A stretch of 64,000 bases of DNA from Oscheius dolichura (lineage: Eukaryota; Nematoda; Chromadorea; Rhabditida; Rhabditidae): assembly GCA_932521035.1 (NCBI GenBank), contig OW051494.1, positions 10,836,001 to 10,900,000 on the forward strand. Direction: 5' to 3'. Positions 34,701 to 48,400 of this stretch are shown here, one piece after another. Made by a program: the position numbers and the translations under genes. The notes beneath the pieces are model-generated. The model was not told the DNA's origin. It did no database searches and saw only the letters and a list, made by a program, of their open reading frames with translations. Within the stretch, counting starts at the first letter, position 1; every line of letters begins with the position of its first letter.

Positions 34701-37700
34701 TACGGATGGATTCACTTTGTCCAAAAGTCGTATGGATGGATTCACTTTGTCCAAAAGTCGTATGGATGGATTCACTTTGTCCAAAAGTCGTATGGATGGA
34801 TTCACTTTGTCCAAAAGTCGTATGGATGGATTCACTTTGCCCAAAAGTCGTATGGATGGATTCACTTTGTCCAAAAGTCGTATGGATGGATTCACTTTGT
34901 CCAAAAGTCGTATGGATGGATTCACTTTGTCCAAAAGTCGTATGGATGGATTCACTTTGTCCAAAAGTCGTATGGATGGATTCACTTTGTCCAAAAGTCG
35001 TACGGATGGATTCACTTTGTCCAAAAGTCGTATGGATGGATTCACTTTGTCCAAAAGTCGTATGGATGGATTCACTTTGTCCAAAAGTCGTATGGATGGA
35101 TTCACTTTGTCCAAAAGTCGTATGGATGGATTCACTTTGTCCAAAAGTCGTATGGATGGATTCACTTTGCCCAAAAGTCGTATGGATGGATTCACTTTGT
35201 CCAAAAGTCGTATGGATGGATTCACTTTGTCCAAAAGTCGTATGGATGGATTCACTTTGTCCAAAAGTCGTATGGATGGATTCACTGGGAGTTTTTTACG
35301 GAACAGTTTGAGTTTTTTACGGAAGAGCTTGAGTTTTTTACGGAAGAGTTTGATGGATTCACTTTGTCCAAAAGTCGTATGGATGGATTCACTTTGTCCA
35401 AAAGTCGTACGGATGGATTCACTTTGTCCAAAAGTCGTATGGATGGATTCACTTTGTCCAAAAGTCGTATGGATGGATTCACTTTGCCCAAACGTCGTAT
35501 GGATGGATTCACTTTGTCCAAAAGTCGTATGGATGGATTCACTTTGTCCAAAAGTCGTATGGATGGATTCACTTTGTCCAAAAGTCGTATGGATGGATTC
35601 ACTTTGTCCAAAAGTCGTATGGATGGATTCACTTTGTCCAAAAGTCGTATGGATGGATTCACTTTGCCCAAAAGTCGTATGGATGGATTCACTTTGTCCA
35701 AAAGTCGTATGGATGGATTCACTTTGTCCAAAAGTCGTATGGATGGATTCACTTTGTCCAAAAGTCGTATGGATGGATTCACTGGGAGTTTTTTACGGAA
35801 CAGTTTGAGTTTTTTACGGAAGAGTTTGATGGATTCACTTTGTCCAAAAGTCGTATGGATGGATTCACTGGGAGTTTTTTACGGAACAGTTTGAGTTTTT
35901 TACGGAAGAGCTTGAGTTTTTTACGGAAGAGTTTGATGGATTCACTTTGTCCAAAAGTCGTATGGATGGATTCACTTTGTCCAAAAGTCGTACGGATGGA
36001 TTCACTTTGTCCAAAAGTCGTATGGATGGATTCACTTTGTCCAAAAGTCGTATGGATGGATTCACTTTGCCCAAACGTCGTATGGATGGATTCACTTTGT
36101 CCAAAAGTCGTATGGATGGATTCACTTTGTCCAAAAGTCGTATGGATGGATTCACTTTGTCCAAAAGTCGTATGGATGGATTCACTTTGTCCAAAAGTCG
36201 TATGGATGGATTCACTTTGTCCAAAAGTCGTATGGATGGATTCACTTTGCCCAAAAGTCGTATGGATGGATTCACTTTGTCCAAAAGTCGTATGGATGGA
36301 TTCACTTTGTCCAAAAGTCGTATGGATGGATTCACTTTGTCCAAAAGTCGTATGGATGGATTCACTGGGAGTTTTTTACGGAACAGTTTGAGTTTTTTAC
36401 GGAAGAGTTTGATGGATTCACTTTGTCCAAAAGTCGTATGGATGGATTCACTTTGTCCAAAAGTCGTACGGATGGATTCACTTTGTCCAAAAGTCGTATG
36501 GATGGATTCACTTTGTCCAAAAGTCGTATGGATGGATTCACTTTGTCCAAAAGTCGTATGGATGGATTCACTTTGTCCAAAAGTCGTATGGATGGATTCA
36601 CTTTGTCCAAAAGTCGTATGGATGGATTCACTTTGCCCAAAAGTCGTATGGATGGATTCACTTTGTCCAATAGTCGTATGGATGGATTCACTTTGTCCAA
36701 AAGTCGTATGGATGGATTCACTTTGTCCAAAAGTCGTATGGATGGATTCACTTTGCCCAAAAGTCGTATGGATGGATTCACTTTGTCCAAAAGTCGTATG
36801 GATGGATTCACTTTGTCCAAAAGTCGTATGGATGGATTCACTTTGTCCAAAAGTCGTATGGATGGATTCACTGGGAGTTTTTTACGGAACAGTTTGAGTT
36901 TTTTACGGAAGAGCTTGAGTTTTTTACGGAAGAGTTTGATGGATTCACTTTGTCCAAAAGTCGTATGGATGGATTCACTTTGTCCAAAAGTCGTACGGAT
37001 GGATTCACTTTGTCCAAAAGTCGTATGGATGGATTCACTTTGCCCAAACGTCGTATGGATGGATTCACTTTGTCCAAAAGTCGTATGGATGGATTCACTT
37101 TGTCCAAAAGTCGTACGGATGGATTCACTTTGTCCAAAAGTCGTATGGATGGATTCACTTTGCCCAAACGTCGTATGGATGGATTCACTTTGTCCAAAAG
37201 TCGTATGGATGGATTCACTTTGTCCAAAAGTCGTATGGATGGATTCACTTTGTCCAAAAGTCGTATGGATGGATTCACTTTGTCCAAAAGTCGTATGGAT
37301 GGATTCACTTTGTCCAAAAGTCGTATGGATGGATTCACTTTGCCCAAACGTCGTATGGATGGATTCACTTTGTCCAAAAGTCGTATGGATGGATTCACTT
37401 TGTCCAAAAGTCGTATGGATGGATTCACTTTGTCCAAAAGTCGTATGGATGGATTCACTTTGTCCAAAAGTCGTATGGATGGATTCACTTTGTCCAAAAG
37501 TCGTATGGATGGATTCACTTTGTCCAAAAGTCGTATGGATGGATTCACTTTGCCCAAAAGTCGTATGGATGGATTCACTTTGTCCAAAAGTCGTATGGAT
37601 GGATTCACTTTGTCCAAAAGTCGTATGGATGGATTCACTTTGTCCAAAAGTCGTATGGATGGATTCACTGGGAGTTTTTTACGGAACAGTTTGAGTTTTT

Positions 37701-40700
37701 TACGGAAGAGCTTGAGTTTTTTACGGAAGAGTTTGATGGATTCACTTTGTCCAAAAGTCGTATGGATGGATTCACTTTGTCCAAAAGTCGTACGGATGGA
37801 TTCACTTTGTCCAAAAGTCGTATGGATGGATTCACTTTGTCCAAAAGTCGTATGGATGGATTCACTTTGCCCAAACGTCGTATGGATGGATTCACTTTGT
37901 CCAAAAGTCGTATGGATGGATTCACTTTGTCCAAAAGTCGTATGGATGGATTCACTTTGTCCAAAAGTCGTATGGATGGATTCACTTTGTCCAAAAGTCG
38001 TATGGATGGATTCACTTTGTCCAAAAGTCGTATGGATGGATTCACTTTGCCCAAAAGTCGTATGGATGGATTCACTTTGTCCAAAAGTCGTATGGATGGA
38101 TTCACTTTGTCCAAAAGTCGTATGGATGGATTCACTTTGTCCAAAAGTCGTATGGGTGGATTCACTGGGAGTTTTTTACGGAACAGTTTGAGTTTTTTAC
38201 GGAAGAGTTTGATGGATTCACTTTGTCCAAAAGTCGTATGGATGGATTCACTTTGTCCAAAAGTCGTACGGATGGATTCACTTTGTCCAAAAGTCGTATG
38301 GATGGATTCACTTTGTCCAAAAGTCGTATGGATGGATTCACTTTGTCCAAAAGTCGTATGGATGGATTCACTTTGTCCAAAAGTCGTATGGATGGATTCA
38401 CTTTGTCCAAAAGTCGTATGGATGGATTCACTTTGTCCAAAAGTCGTATGGATGGATTCACTTTGCCCAAAAGTCGTATGGATGGATTCACTTTGTCCAA
38501 AAGTCGTATGGATGGATTCACTTTGTCCAAAAGTCGTATGGATGGATTCACTTTGTCCAAAAGTCGTATGGATGGATTCACTGGGAGTTTTTTACGGAAC
38601 AGTTTGAGTTTTTTACGGAAGAGCTTGAGTTTTTTACGGAAGAGTTTGATGGATTCACTTTGTCCAAAAGTCGTATGGATGGATTCACTTTGTCCAAAAG
38701 TCGTACGGATGGATTCACTTTGTCCAAAAGTCGTATGGATGGATTCACTTTGTCCAAAAGTCGTATGGATGGATTCACTTTGCCCAAACGTCGTATGGAT
38801 GGATTCACTTTGTCCAAAAGTCGTATGGATGGATTCACTTTGTCCAAAAGTCGTATGGATGGATTCACTTTGTCCAAAAGTCGTATGGATGGATTCACTT
38901 TGTCCAAAAGTCGTATGGATGGATTCACTTTGTCCAAAAGTCGTATGGATGGATTCACTTTGCCCAAAAGTCGTATGGATGGATTCACTTTGTCCAAAAG
39001 TCGTATGGATGGATTCACTTTGTCCAAAAGTCGTATGGATGGATTCACTTTGTCCAAAAGTCGTATGGATGGATTCACTGGGAGTTTTTTACGGAACAGT
39101 TTGAGTTTTTTACGGAAGAGTTTGATGGATTCACTTTGTCCAAAAGTCGTATGGATGGATTCACTGGGAGTTTTTTACGGAACAGTTTGAGTTTTTTACG
39201 GAAGAGCTTGAGTTTTTTACGGAAGAGTTTGATGGATTCACTTTGTCCAAAAGTCGTATGGATGGATTCACTTTGTCCAAAAGTCGTACGGATGGATTCA
39301 CTTTGTCCAAAAGTCGTATGGATGGATTCACTTTGTCCAAAAGTCGTATGGATGGATTCACTTTGCCCAAACGTCGTATGGATGGATTCACTTTGTCCAA
39401 AAGTCGTATGGATGGATTCACTTTGTCCAAAAGTCGTATGGATGGATTCACTTTGTCCAAAAGTCGTATGGATGGATTCACTTTGTCCAAAAGTCGTATG
39501 GATGGATTCACTTTGTCCAAAAGTCGTATGGATGGATTCACTTTGCCCAAAAGTCGTATGGATGGATTCACTTTGTCCAAAAGTCGTATGGATGGATTCA
39601 CTTTGTCCAAAAGTCGTATGGATGGATTCACTTTGTCCAAAAGTCGTATGGATGGATTCACTGGGAGTTTTTTACGGAACAGTTTGAGTTTTTTACGGAA
39701 GAGTTTGATGGATTCACTTTGTCCAAAAGTCGTATGGATGGATTCACTTTGTCCAAAAGTCGTACGGATGGATTCACTTTGTCCAAAAGTCGTATGGATG
39801 GATTCACTTTGTCCAAAAGTCGTATGGATGGATTCGCTTTGTCCAAAAGTCGTATGGATGGATTCACTTTGTCCAAAAGTCGTATGGATGGATTCACTTT
39901 GTCCAAAAGTCGTATGGATGGATTCACTTTGCCCAAAAGTCGTATGGATGGATTCACTTTGTCCAATAGTCGTATGGATGGATTCACTTTGTCCAAAAGT
40001 CGTATGGATGGATTCACTTTGTCCAAAAGTCGTATGGATGGATTCACTTTGCCCAAAAGTCGTATGGATGGATTCACTTTGTCCAAAAGTCGTATGGATG
40101 GATTCACTTTGTCCAAAAGTCGTATGGATGGATTCACTTTGTCCAAAAGTCGTATGGATGGATTCACTGGGAGTTTTTTACGGAACAGTTTGAGTTTTTT
40201 ACGGAAGAGCTTGAGTTTTTTACGGAAGAGTTTGATGGATTCACTTTGTCCAAAAGTCGTATGGATGGATTCACTTTGTCCAAAAGTCGTACGGATGGAT
40301 TCACTTTGTCCAAAAGTCGTATGGATGGATTCACTTTGTCCAAAAGTCGTATGGATGGATTCACTTTGTCCAAAAGTCGTATGGATGGATTCACTTTGTC
40401 CAAAAGTCGTACGGATGGATTCACTTTGTCCAAAAGTCGTATGGATGGATTCACTTTGCCCAAACGTCGTATGGATGGATTCACTTTGTCCAAAAGTCGT
40501 ATGGATGGATTCACTTTGTCCAAAAGTCGTATGGATGGATTCACTTTGTCCAAAAGTCGTATGGATGGATTCACTTTGTCCAAAAGTCGTATGGATGGAT
40601 TCACTTTGTCCAAAAGTCGTATGGATGGATTCACTTTGCCCAAACGTCGTATGGATGGATTCACTTTGTCCAAAAGTCGTATGGATGGATTCACTTTGTC

Positions 40701-43700
40701 CAAAAGTCGTATGGATGGATTCACTTTGTCCAAAAGTCGTATGGATGGATTCACTTTGTCCAAAAGTCGTATGGATGGATTCACTTTGTCCAAAAGTCGT
40801 ATGGATGGATTCACTTTGTCCAAAAGTCGTATGGATGGATTCACTTTGCCCAAAAGTCGTATGGATGGATTCACTTTGTCCAAAAGTCGTATGGATGGAT
40901 TCACTTTGTCCAAAAGTCGTATGGATGGATTCACTTTGTCCAAAAGTCGTATGGATGGATTCACTGGGAGTTTTTTACGGAACAGTTTGAGTTTTTTACG
41001 GAAGAGCTTGAGTTTTTTACGGAAGAGTTTGATGGATTCACTTTGTCCAAAAGTCGTATGGATGGATTCACTTTGTCCAAAAGTCGTACGGATGGATTCA
41101 CTTTGTCCAAAAGTCGTATGGATGGATTCACTTTGTCCAAAAGTCGTATGGATGGATTCACTTTGCCCAAACGTCGTATGGATGGATTCACTTTGTCCAA
41201 AAGTCGTATGGATGGATTCACTTTGTCCAAAAGTCGTATGGATGGATTCACTTTGTCCAAAAGTCGTATGGATGGATTCACTTTGTCCAAAAGTCGTATG
41301 GATGGATTCACTTTGTCCAAAAGTCGTATGGATGGATTCACTTTGCCCAAAAGTCGTATGGATGGATTCACTTTGTCCAAAAGTCGTATGGATGGATTCA
41401 CTTTGTCCAAAAGTCGTATGGATGGATTCACTTTGTCCAAAAGTCGTATGGGTGGATTCACTGGGAGTTTTTTACGGAACAGTTTGAGTTTTTTACGGAA
41501 GAGTTTGATGGATTCACTTTGTCCAAAAGTCGTATGGATGGATTCACTTTGTCCAAAAGTCGTACGGATGGATTCACTTTGTCCAAAAGTCGTATGGATG
41601 GATTCACTTTGTCCAAAAGTCGTATGGATGGATTCACTTTGTCCAAAAGTCGTATGGATGGATTCACTTTGTCCAAAAGTCGTATGGATGGATTCACTTT
41701 GCCCAAAAGTCGTATGGATGGATTCACTTTGTCCAAAAGTCGTATGGATGGATTCACTTTGTCCAAAAGTCGTATGGATGGATTCACTTTGTCCAAAAGT
41801 CGTATGGATGGATTCACTTTGTCCAAAAGTCGTATGGATGGATTCACTTTGTCCAAAAGTCGTATGGATGGATTCACTTTGTCCAAAAGTCGTATGGATG
41901 GATTCACTTTGTCCAAAAGTCGTATGGATGGATTCACTTTGTCCAAAAGTCGTATGGATGGATTCACTTTGTCCAAAAGTCGTATGGATGGATTCACTTT
42001 GCCCAAACGTCGTATGGATGGATTCACTTTGTCCAAAAGTCGTATGGATGGATTCACTTTGTCCAAAAGTCGTATGGATGGATTCACTTTGTCCAAAAGT
42101 CGTATGGATGGATTCACTTTGTCCAAAAGTCGTATGGATGGATTCACTTTGTCCAAAAGTCGTATGGATGGATTCACTTTGTCCAAAAGTCGTATGGATG
42201 GATTCACTTTGCCCAAAAGTCGTATGGATGGATTCACTTTGTCCAAAAGTCGTATGGATGGATTCACTTTGTCCAAAAGTCGTATGGATGGATTCACTTT
42301 GTCCAAAAGTCGTATGGATGGATTCACTGGGAGTTTTTTACGGAACAGTTTGAGTTTTTTACGGAAGAGCTTGAGTTTTTTACGGAAGAGTTTGATGGAT
42401 TCACTTTGTCCAAAAGTCGTATGGATGGATTCACTTTGTCCAAAAGTCGTACGGATGGATTCACTTTGTCCAAAAGTCGTATGGATGGATTCACTTTGTC
42501 CAAAAGTCGTATGGATGGATTCACTTTGCCCAAACGTCGTATGGATGGATTCACTTTGTCCAAAAGTCGTATGGATGGATTCACTTTGTCCAAAAGTCGT
42601 ATGGATGGATTCACTTTGTCCAAAAGTCGTATGGATGGATTCACTTTGTCCAAAAGTCGTATGGATGGATTCACTTTGTCCAAAAGTCGTATGGATGGAT
42701 TCACTTTGCCCAAAAGTCGTATGGATGGATTCACTTTGTCCAAAAGTCGTATGGATGGATTCACTTTGTCCAAAAGTCGTATGGATGGATTCACTTTGTC
42801 CAAAAGTCGTATGGGTGGATTCACTGGGAGTTTTTTACGGAACAGTTTGAGTTTTTTACGGAAGAGTTTGATGGATTCACTTTGTCCAAAAGTCGTATGG
42901 ATGGATTCACTTTGTCCAAAAGTCGTACGGATGGATTCACTTTGTCCAAAAGTCGTATGGATGGATTCACTTTGTCCAAAAGTCGTATGGATGGATTCAC
43001 TTTGTCCAAAAGTCGTATGGATGGATTCACTTTGTCCAAAAGTCGTATGGATGGATTCACTTTGCCCAAAAGTCGTATGGATGGATTCACTTTGTCCAAA
43101 AGTCGTATGGATGGATTCACTTTGTCCAAAAGTCGTATGGATGGATTCACTTTGTCCAAAAGTCGTATGGATGGATTCACTTTGTCCAAAAGTCGTATGG
43201 ATGGATTCACTTTGTCCAAAAGTCGTACGGATGGATTCACTTTGTCCAAAAGTCGTATGGATGGATTCACTTTGTCCAAAAGTCGTATGGATGGATTCAC
43301 TTTGTCCAAAAGTCGTATGGATGGATTCACTTTGTCCAAAAGTCGTATGGATGGATTCACTTTGTCCAAAAGTCGTATGGATGGATTCACTTTGCCCAAA
43401 AGTCGTATGGATGGATTCACTTTGTCCAAAAGTCGTATGGATGGATTCACTTTGTCCAAAAGTCGTATGGATGGATTCACTTTGTCCAAAAGTCGTATGG
43501 ATGGATTCACTGGGAGTTTTTTACGGAACAGTTTGAGTTTTTTACGGAAGAGCTTGAGTTTTTTACGGAAGAGTTTGATGGATTCACTTTGTCCAAAAGT
43601 CGTATGGATGGATTCACTTTGTCCAAAAGTCGTACGGATGGATTCACTTTGTCCAAAAGTCGTATGGATGGATTCACTTTGTCCAAAAGTCGTATGGATG

Positions 43701-45484
43701 GATTCACTTTGCCCAAACGTCGTATGGATGGATTCACTTTGTCCAAAAGTCGTATGGATGGATTCACTTTGTCCAAAAGTCGTATGGATGGATTCACTTT
43801 GTCCAAAAGTCGTATGGATGGATTCACTTTGTCCAAAAGTCGTATGGATGGATTCACTTTGTCCAAAAGTCGTATGGATGGATTCACTTTGCCCAAAAGT
43901 CGTATGGATGGATTCACTTTGTCCAAAAGTCGTATGGATGGATTCACTTTGTCCAAAAGTCGTATGGATGGATTCACTTTGTCCAAAAGTCGTATGGATG
44001 GATTCACTGGGAGTTTTTTACGGAACAGTTTGAGTTTTTTACGGAAGAGTTTGATGGATTCACTTTGTCCAAAAGTCGTATGGATGGATTCACTGGGAGT
44101 TTTTTACGGAACAGTTTGAGTTTTTTAGGGAAGAGCTTGAGTTTTTTACGGAAGAGTTTGATGGATTCACTTTGTCCAAAAGTCGTATGGATGGATTCAC
44201 TTTGTCCAAAAGTCGTACGGATGGATTCACTTTGTCCAAAAGTCGTATGGATGGATTCACTTTGTCCAAAAGTCGTATGGATGGATTCACTTTGCCCAAA
44301 CGTCGTATGGATGGATTCACTTTGTCCAAAAGTCGTATGGATGGATTCACTTTGTCCAAAAGTCGTATGGATGGATTCACTTTGTCCAAAAGTCGTATGG
44401 ATGGATTCACTTTGTCCAAAAGTCGTATGGATGGATTCACTTTGTCCAAAAGTCGTATGGATGGATTCACTTTGCCCAAAAGTCGTATGGATGGATTCAC
44501 TTTGTCCAAAAGTCGTATGGATGGATTCACTTTGTCCAAAAGTCGTATGGATGGATTCACTTTGTCCAAAAGTCGTATGGATGGATTCACTGGGAGTTTT
44601 TTACGGAACAGTTTGAGTTTTTTACGGAAGAGTTTGATGGATTCACTTTGTCCAAAAGTCGTATGGATGGATTCACTTTGTCCAAAAGTCGTATGGATGG
44701 ATTCACTTTGTCCAAAAGTCGTATGGATGGATTCACTTTGTCCAAAAGTCGTATGGATGGATTCACTTTGCCCAAAAGTCGTATGGATGGATTCACTTTG
44801 TCCAAAAGTCGTATGGATGGATTCACTTTGTCCAAAAGTCGCATGGATGGATTCACTTTGTCCAAAAGTCGTATGGATGGATTCAGTTTGTCCAAAAGTC
44901 GTATGGATGGATTCACTTTGTCCAAAAGTCGTATGGATGGATTCACTTTGTCCAAAAGTCGTATGGATGGATTCACTTTGTCCAAAAGTCGTATGGATGG
45001 ATTCACTTTGTCCAAAAGTCGTATGGATGGATTCACTTTGTCCAAAAGTCGTATGGATGGATTCACTTTGTCCAAAAGTCGTATGGATGGATTCACTTTG
45101 CCCAAAAGTCGTATGGATGGATTCACTTTGTCCAAAAGTCGTATGGATGGATTCACTTTGTCCAAAAGTCGTATGGATGGATTCACTTTGTCCAAAAGTC
45201 GTATGGATGGATTCACTTTGTCCAAAAGTCGTATGGATGGATTCACTTTGTCCAAAAGTCGTATGGATGGATTCACTTTGTCCAAAAGTCGTATGGATGG
45301 ATTCACTTTGTCCAAAAGTCGTATGGATGGATTCACTTTGTCCAAAAGTCGTATGGATGGATTCACTTTGCCCAAAAGTCGTATGGATGGATTCACTTTG
45401 TCCAAAAGTCGTATGGATGGATTCACTTTGTCCAAAAGTCGTATGGATGGATTCACTTTGTCCAAAAGTCGTATGGATGGATTC
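31740..45484 (+). repeat. Satellite B domain 3, three-module spacers
   Basis: Most spacers have three 21-bp modules in fixed order (ggaacagttt, ggaagagctt, ggaagagttt), alternating with two-module ones. After a spacer the second 30-bp unit usually carries gtacgg. Private variants include gtatgggtgg in the last unit before some spacers (38153, 41449, 42812) and tttgtccaatag (near 33340, 36670 and 39966). Spacer-to-spacer blocks of about 497 bp dominate. Confidence 0.85.
35284..41700 (+). repeat. Satellite B tandem HOR of 3,296 bp, two copies
   Basis: Spacers at about 35284, 35867, 36364, 36870, 37667 and 38164 recur at 38580, 39163, 39660, 40166, 40963 and 41460, all offset by 3,296 bp. The copies differ at few bases, for example gattcgctt near 39836 only in copy 2, and tttgtccaaaag near 40340 where copy 1 has tttgcccaaacg. 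The match ends near 41700. A partial third instance of its first blocks appears at 43509-44589. Confidence 0.85.
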
Positions 45485-48400
45485 ACTGGGAGTTTTTTAC
45501 GGAACAGTTTGAGTTTTTTACGGAAGAGTTTGATGGATTCACTTTGTCCAAAAGTCGTATGGATGGATTCACTTTGTCCAAAAGTCGTATGGATGGATTC
45601 ACTTTGTCCAAAAGTCGTATGGATGGATTCACTTTGTCCAAAAGTCGTATGGATCGATTCAGTTTGTCCAAAAGTCGTATGGATGGATTCACTTTGTCCA
45701 AAAGTCGTATGGATGGATTCACTGGGAGTTTTTTACGGAAGAGCTTGAGTTTTTTACGGAAGAGCTTGAGTTTTTTACGGAAGAGTTTGATGGATTCACT
45801 TTGCCCAAAAGTCGTATGGATGGATTCACTTTGTCCAAAAGTCGTATGGATGGATTCACTTTGTCCAAAAGTCGTATGGATGGATTCACTTTGTCCAAAA
45901 GTCGTATGGATGGATTCACTTTGTCCAAAAGTCGTATGGATGGATTCACTTTGTCCAAAAGTCGTATGGATGGATTCACTTTGCCCAAAAGTCGTATGGA
46001 TGGATTCACTTTGTCCAAAAGTCGTATGGATGGATTCACTTTGTCCAAAAGTCGTATGGATGGATTCACTTTGTCCAAAAGTCGTATGGATGGATTCACT
46101 TTGTCCAAAAGTCGTATGGATGGATTCACTTTGTCCAAAAGTCGTATGGATGGATTCAGTTTGTCCAAAAGTCGTATGGATGGATTCACTTTGTCCAAAA
46201 GTCGTATGGATGGATTCAGTTTGTCCAAAAGTCGCATGGATGGATTCACTTTGTCCAAAAGTCGTATGGATGGATTCACTGGGAGTTTTTTACGGAACAG
46301 TTTGAGTTTTTTACGGAAGAGTTTGATGGATTCACTTTGTCCAAAAGTCGTATGGATGGATTCACTTTGTCCAAAAGTCGTATGGATGGATTCACTTTGC
46401 CCAAAAGTCGTATGGATGGATTCACTTTGTCCAAAAGTCGTATGGATGGATTCACTTTGTCCAAAAGTCGTATGGATGGATTCACTTTGTCGAAAAGTCG
46501 TATGGATGGATTCACTTTATCCAAAAGTCGTACGGATGGATTCACTTTGTCAAAAAGTCGTATGGATGGATTCACTTTGTCCAAAAGTCGTATGGATGGA
46601 TTCACTTTGCCCAAAAGTCGTATGGATGGATTCACTTTGTCCAAAAGTCGTATGGATGGATTCACTTTGTCCAAAAGTCGTATGGATGGATTCACTTTGT
46701 CCAAAAGTCGCATGGATGGATTCACTTTGTCCAAAAGTCGTATGGATGGATTCACTTTGCCCAAAAGTCGTATGGATGGATTCACTTTGTCCAAAAGTCG
46801 TATGGATGGATTCACTTTGTCCAAAAGTCGTATGGATGGATTCACTGGGAGTTTTTTACGGAACAGTTTGAGTTTTTTACGGAAGAGTTTGATGGATTCA
46901 CTTTGTCCAAAAGTCGTATGGATGGATTCACTTTGTCCAAAAGTCGTATGGATGGATTCACTTTGTCCAAAAGTCGTATGGATGGATTCACTTTGCCCAA
47001 AAGTCGTATGGATGGATTCACTTTGTCCAAAAGTCGTATGGATGGATTCACTTTGTCCAAAAGTCGCATGGATGGATTCACTTTGTCCAAAAGTCGTATG
47101 GATGGATTCAGTTTGTCCAAAAGTCGTATGGATGGATTCACTTTGTCCAAAAGTCGTATGGATGGATTCACTGGGAGTTTTTTACGGAAGAGCTTGAGTT
47201 TTTTACGGAAGAGTTTGATGGATTCACTTTGCCCAAAAGTCGTATGGATGGATTCACTTTGTCCAAAAGTCGTATGGATGGATTCACTTTGTCCAAAAGT
47301 CGTATGGATGGATTCACTTTGTCCAAAAGTCGTATGCATGGATTCACTTTGTCCAAAAGTCGTATGGATGGATTCACTTTGTCCAAAAGTCGTATGGATG
47401 GATTCACTTTGTCCAAAAGTCGTATGGATGGATTCACTTTGTCCAAAAGTCGTATGGATGGATTCACTTTGCCCAAAAGTCGTATGGATGGATTCACTTT
47501 GTCCAAAAGTCGTATGGATGGATTCACTTTGTCCAAAAGTCGTATGGATGGATTCACTTTGTCCAAAAGTCGTATGGATGGATTCACTTTGTCCAAAAGT
47601 CGTATGGATGGATTCACTTTGTCCAAAAGTCGTATGGATGGATTCACTTTGCCCAAAAGTCGTATGGATGGATTCACTTTGTCCAAAAGTCGTATGGATG
47701 GATTCACTTTGTCCAAAAGTCGTATGGATGGATTCACTTTGTCCAAAAGTCGTATGGATGGATTCACTTTGTCCAAAAGTCGTATGGATGGATTCACTTT
47801 GTCCAAAAGTCGTATGGATGGATTCACTTTGTCCAAAAGTCGTATGGATGGATTCACTTTGCCCAAAAGTCGTATGGATGGATTCACTTTGTCCAAAAGT
47901 CGTATGGATGGATTCACTTTGTCCAAAAGTCGTATGGATGGATTCACTTTGTCCAAAAGTCGTATGGATGGATTCACTGGGAGTTTTTTACGGAACAGTT
48001 TGAGTTTTTTACGGAAGAGTTTGATGGATTCACTTTGTCCAAAAGTCGTATGGATGGATTCACTTTGTCCAAAAGTCGTATGGATGGATTCACTTTGTCC
48101 AAAAGTCGTATGGATGGATTCACTTTGTCCAAAAGTCGTATGGATGGATTCAGTTTGTCCAAAAGTCGTATGGATGGATTCACTTTGTCCAAAAGTCGTA
48201 TGGATGGATTCACTGGGAGTTTTTTACGGAAGAGCTTGAGTTTTTTACGGAAGAGCTTGAGTTTTTTACGGAAGAGTTTGATGGATTCACTTTGCCCAAA
48301 AGTCGTATGGATGGATTCACTTTGTCCAAAAGTCGTATGGATGGATTCACTTTGTCCAAAAGTCGTATGGATGGATTCACTTTGTCCAAAAGTCGTATGG

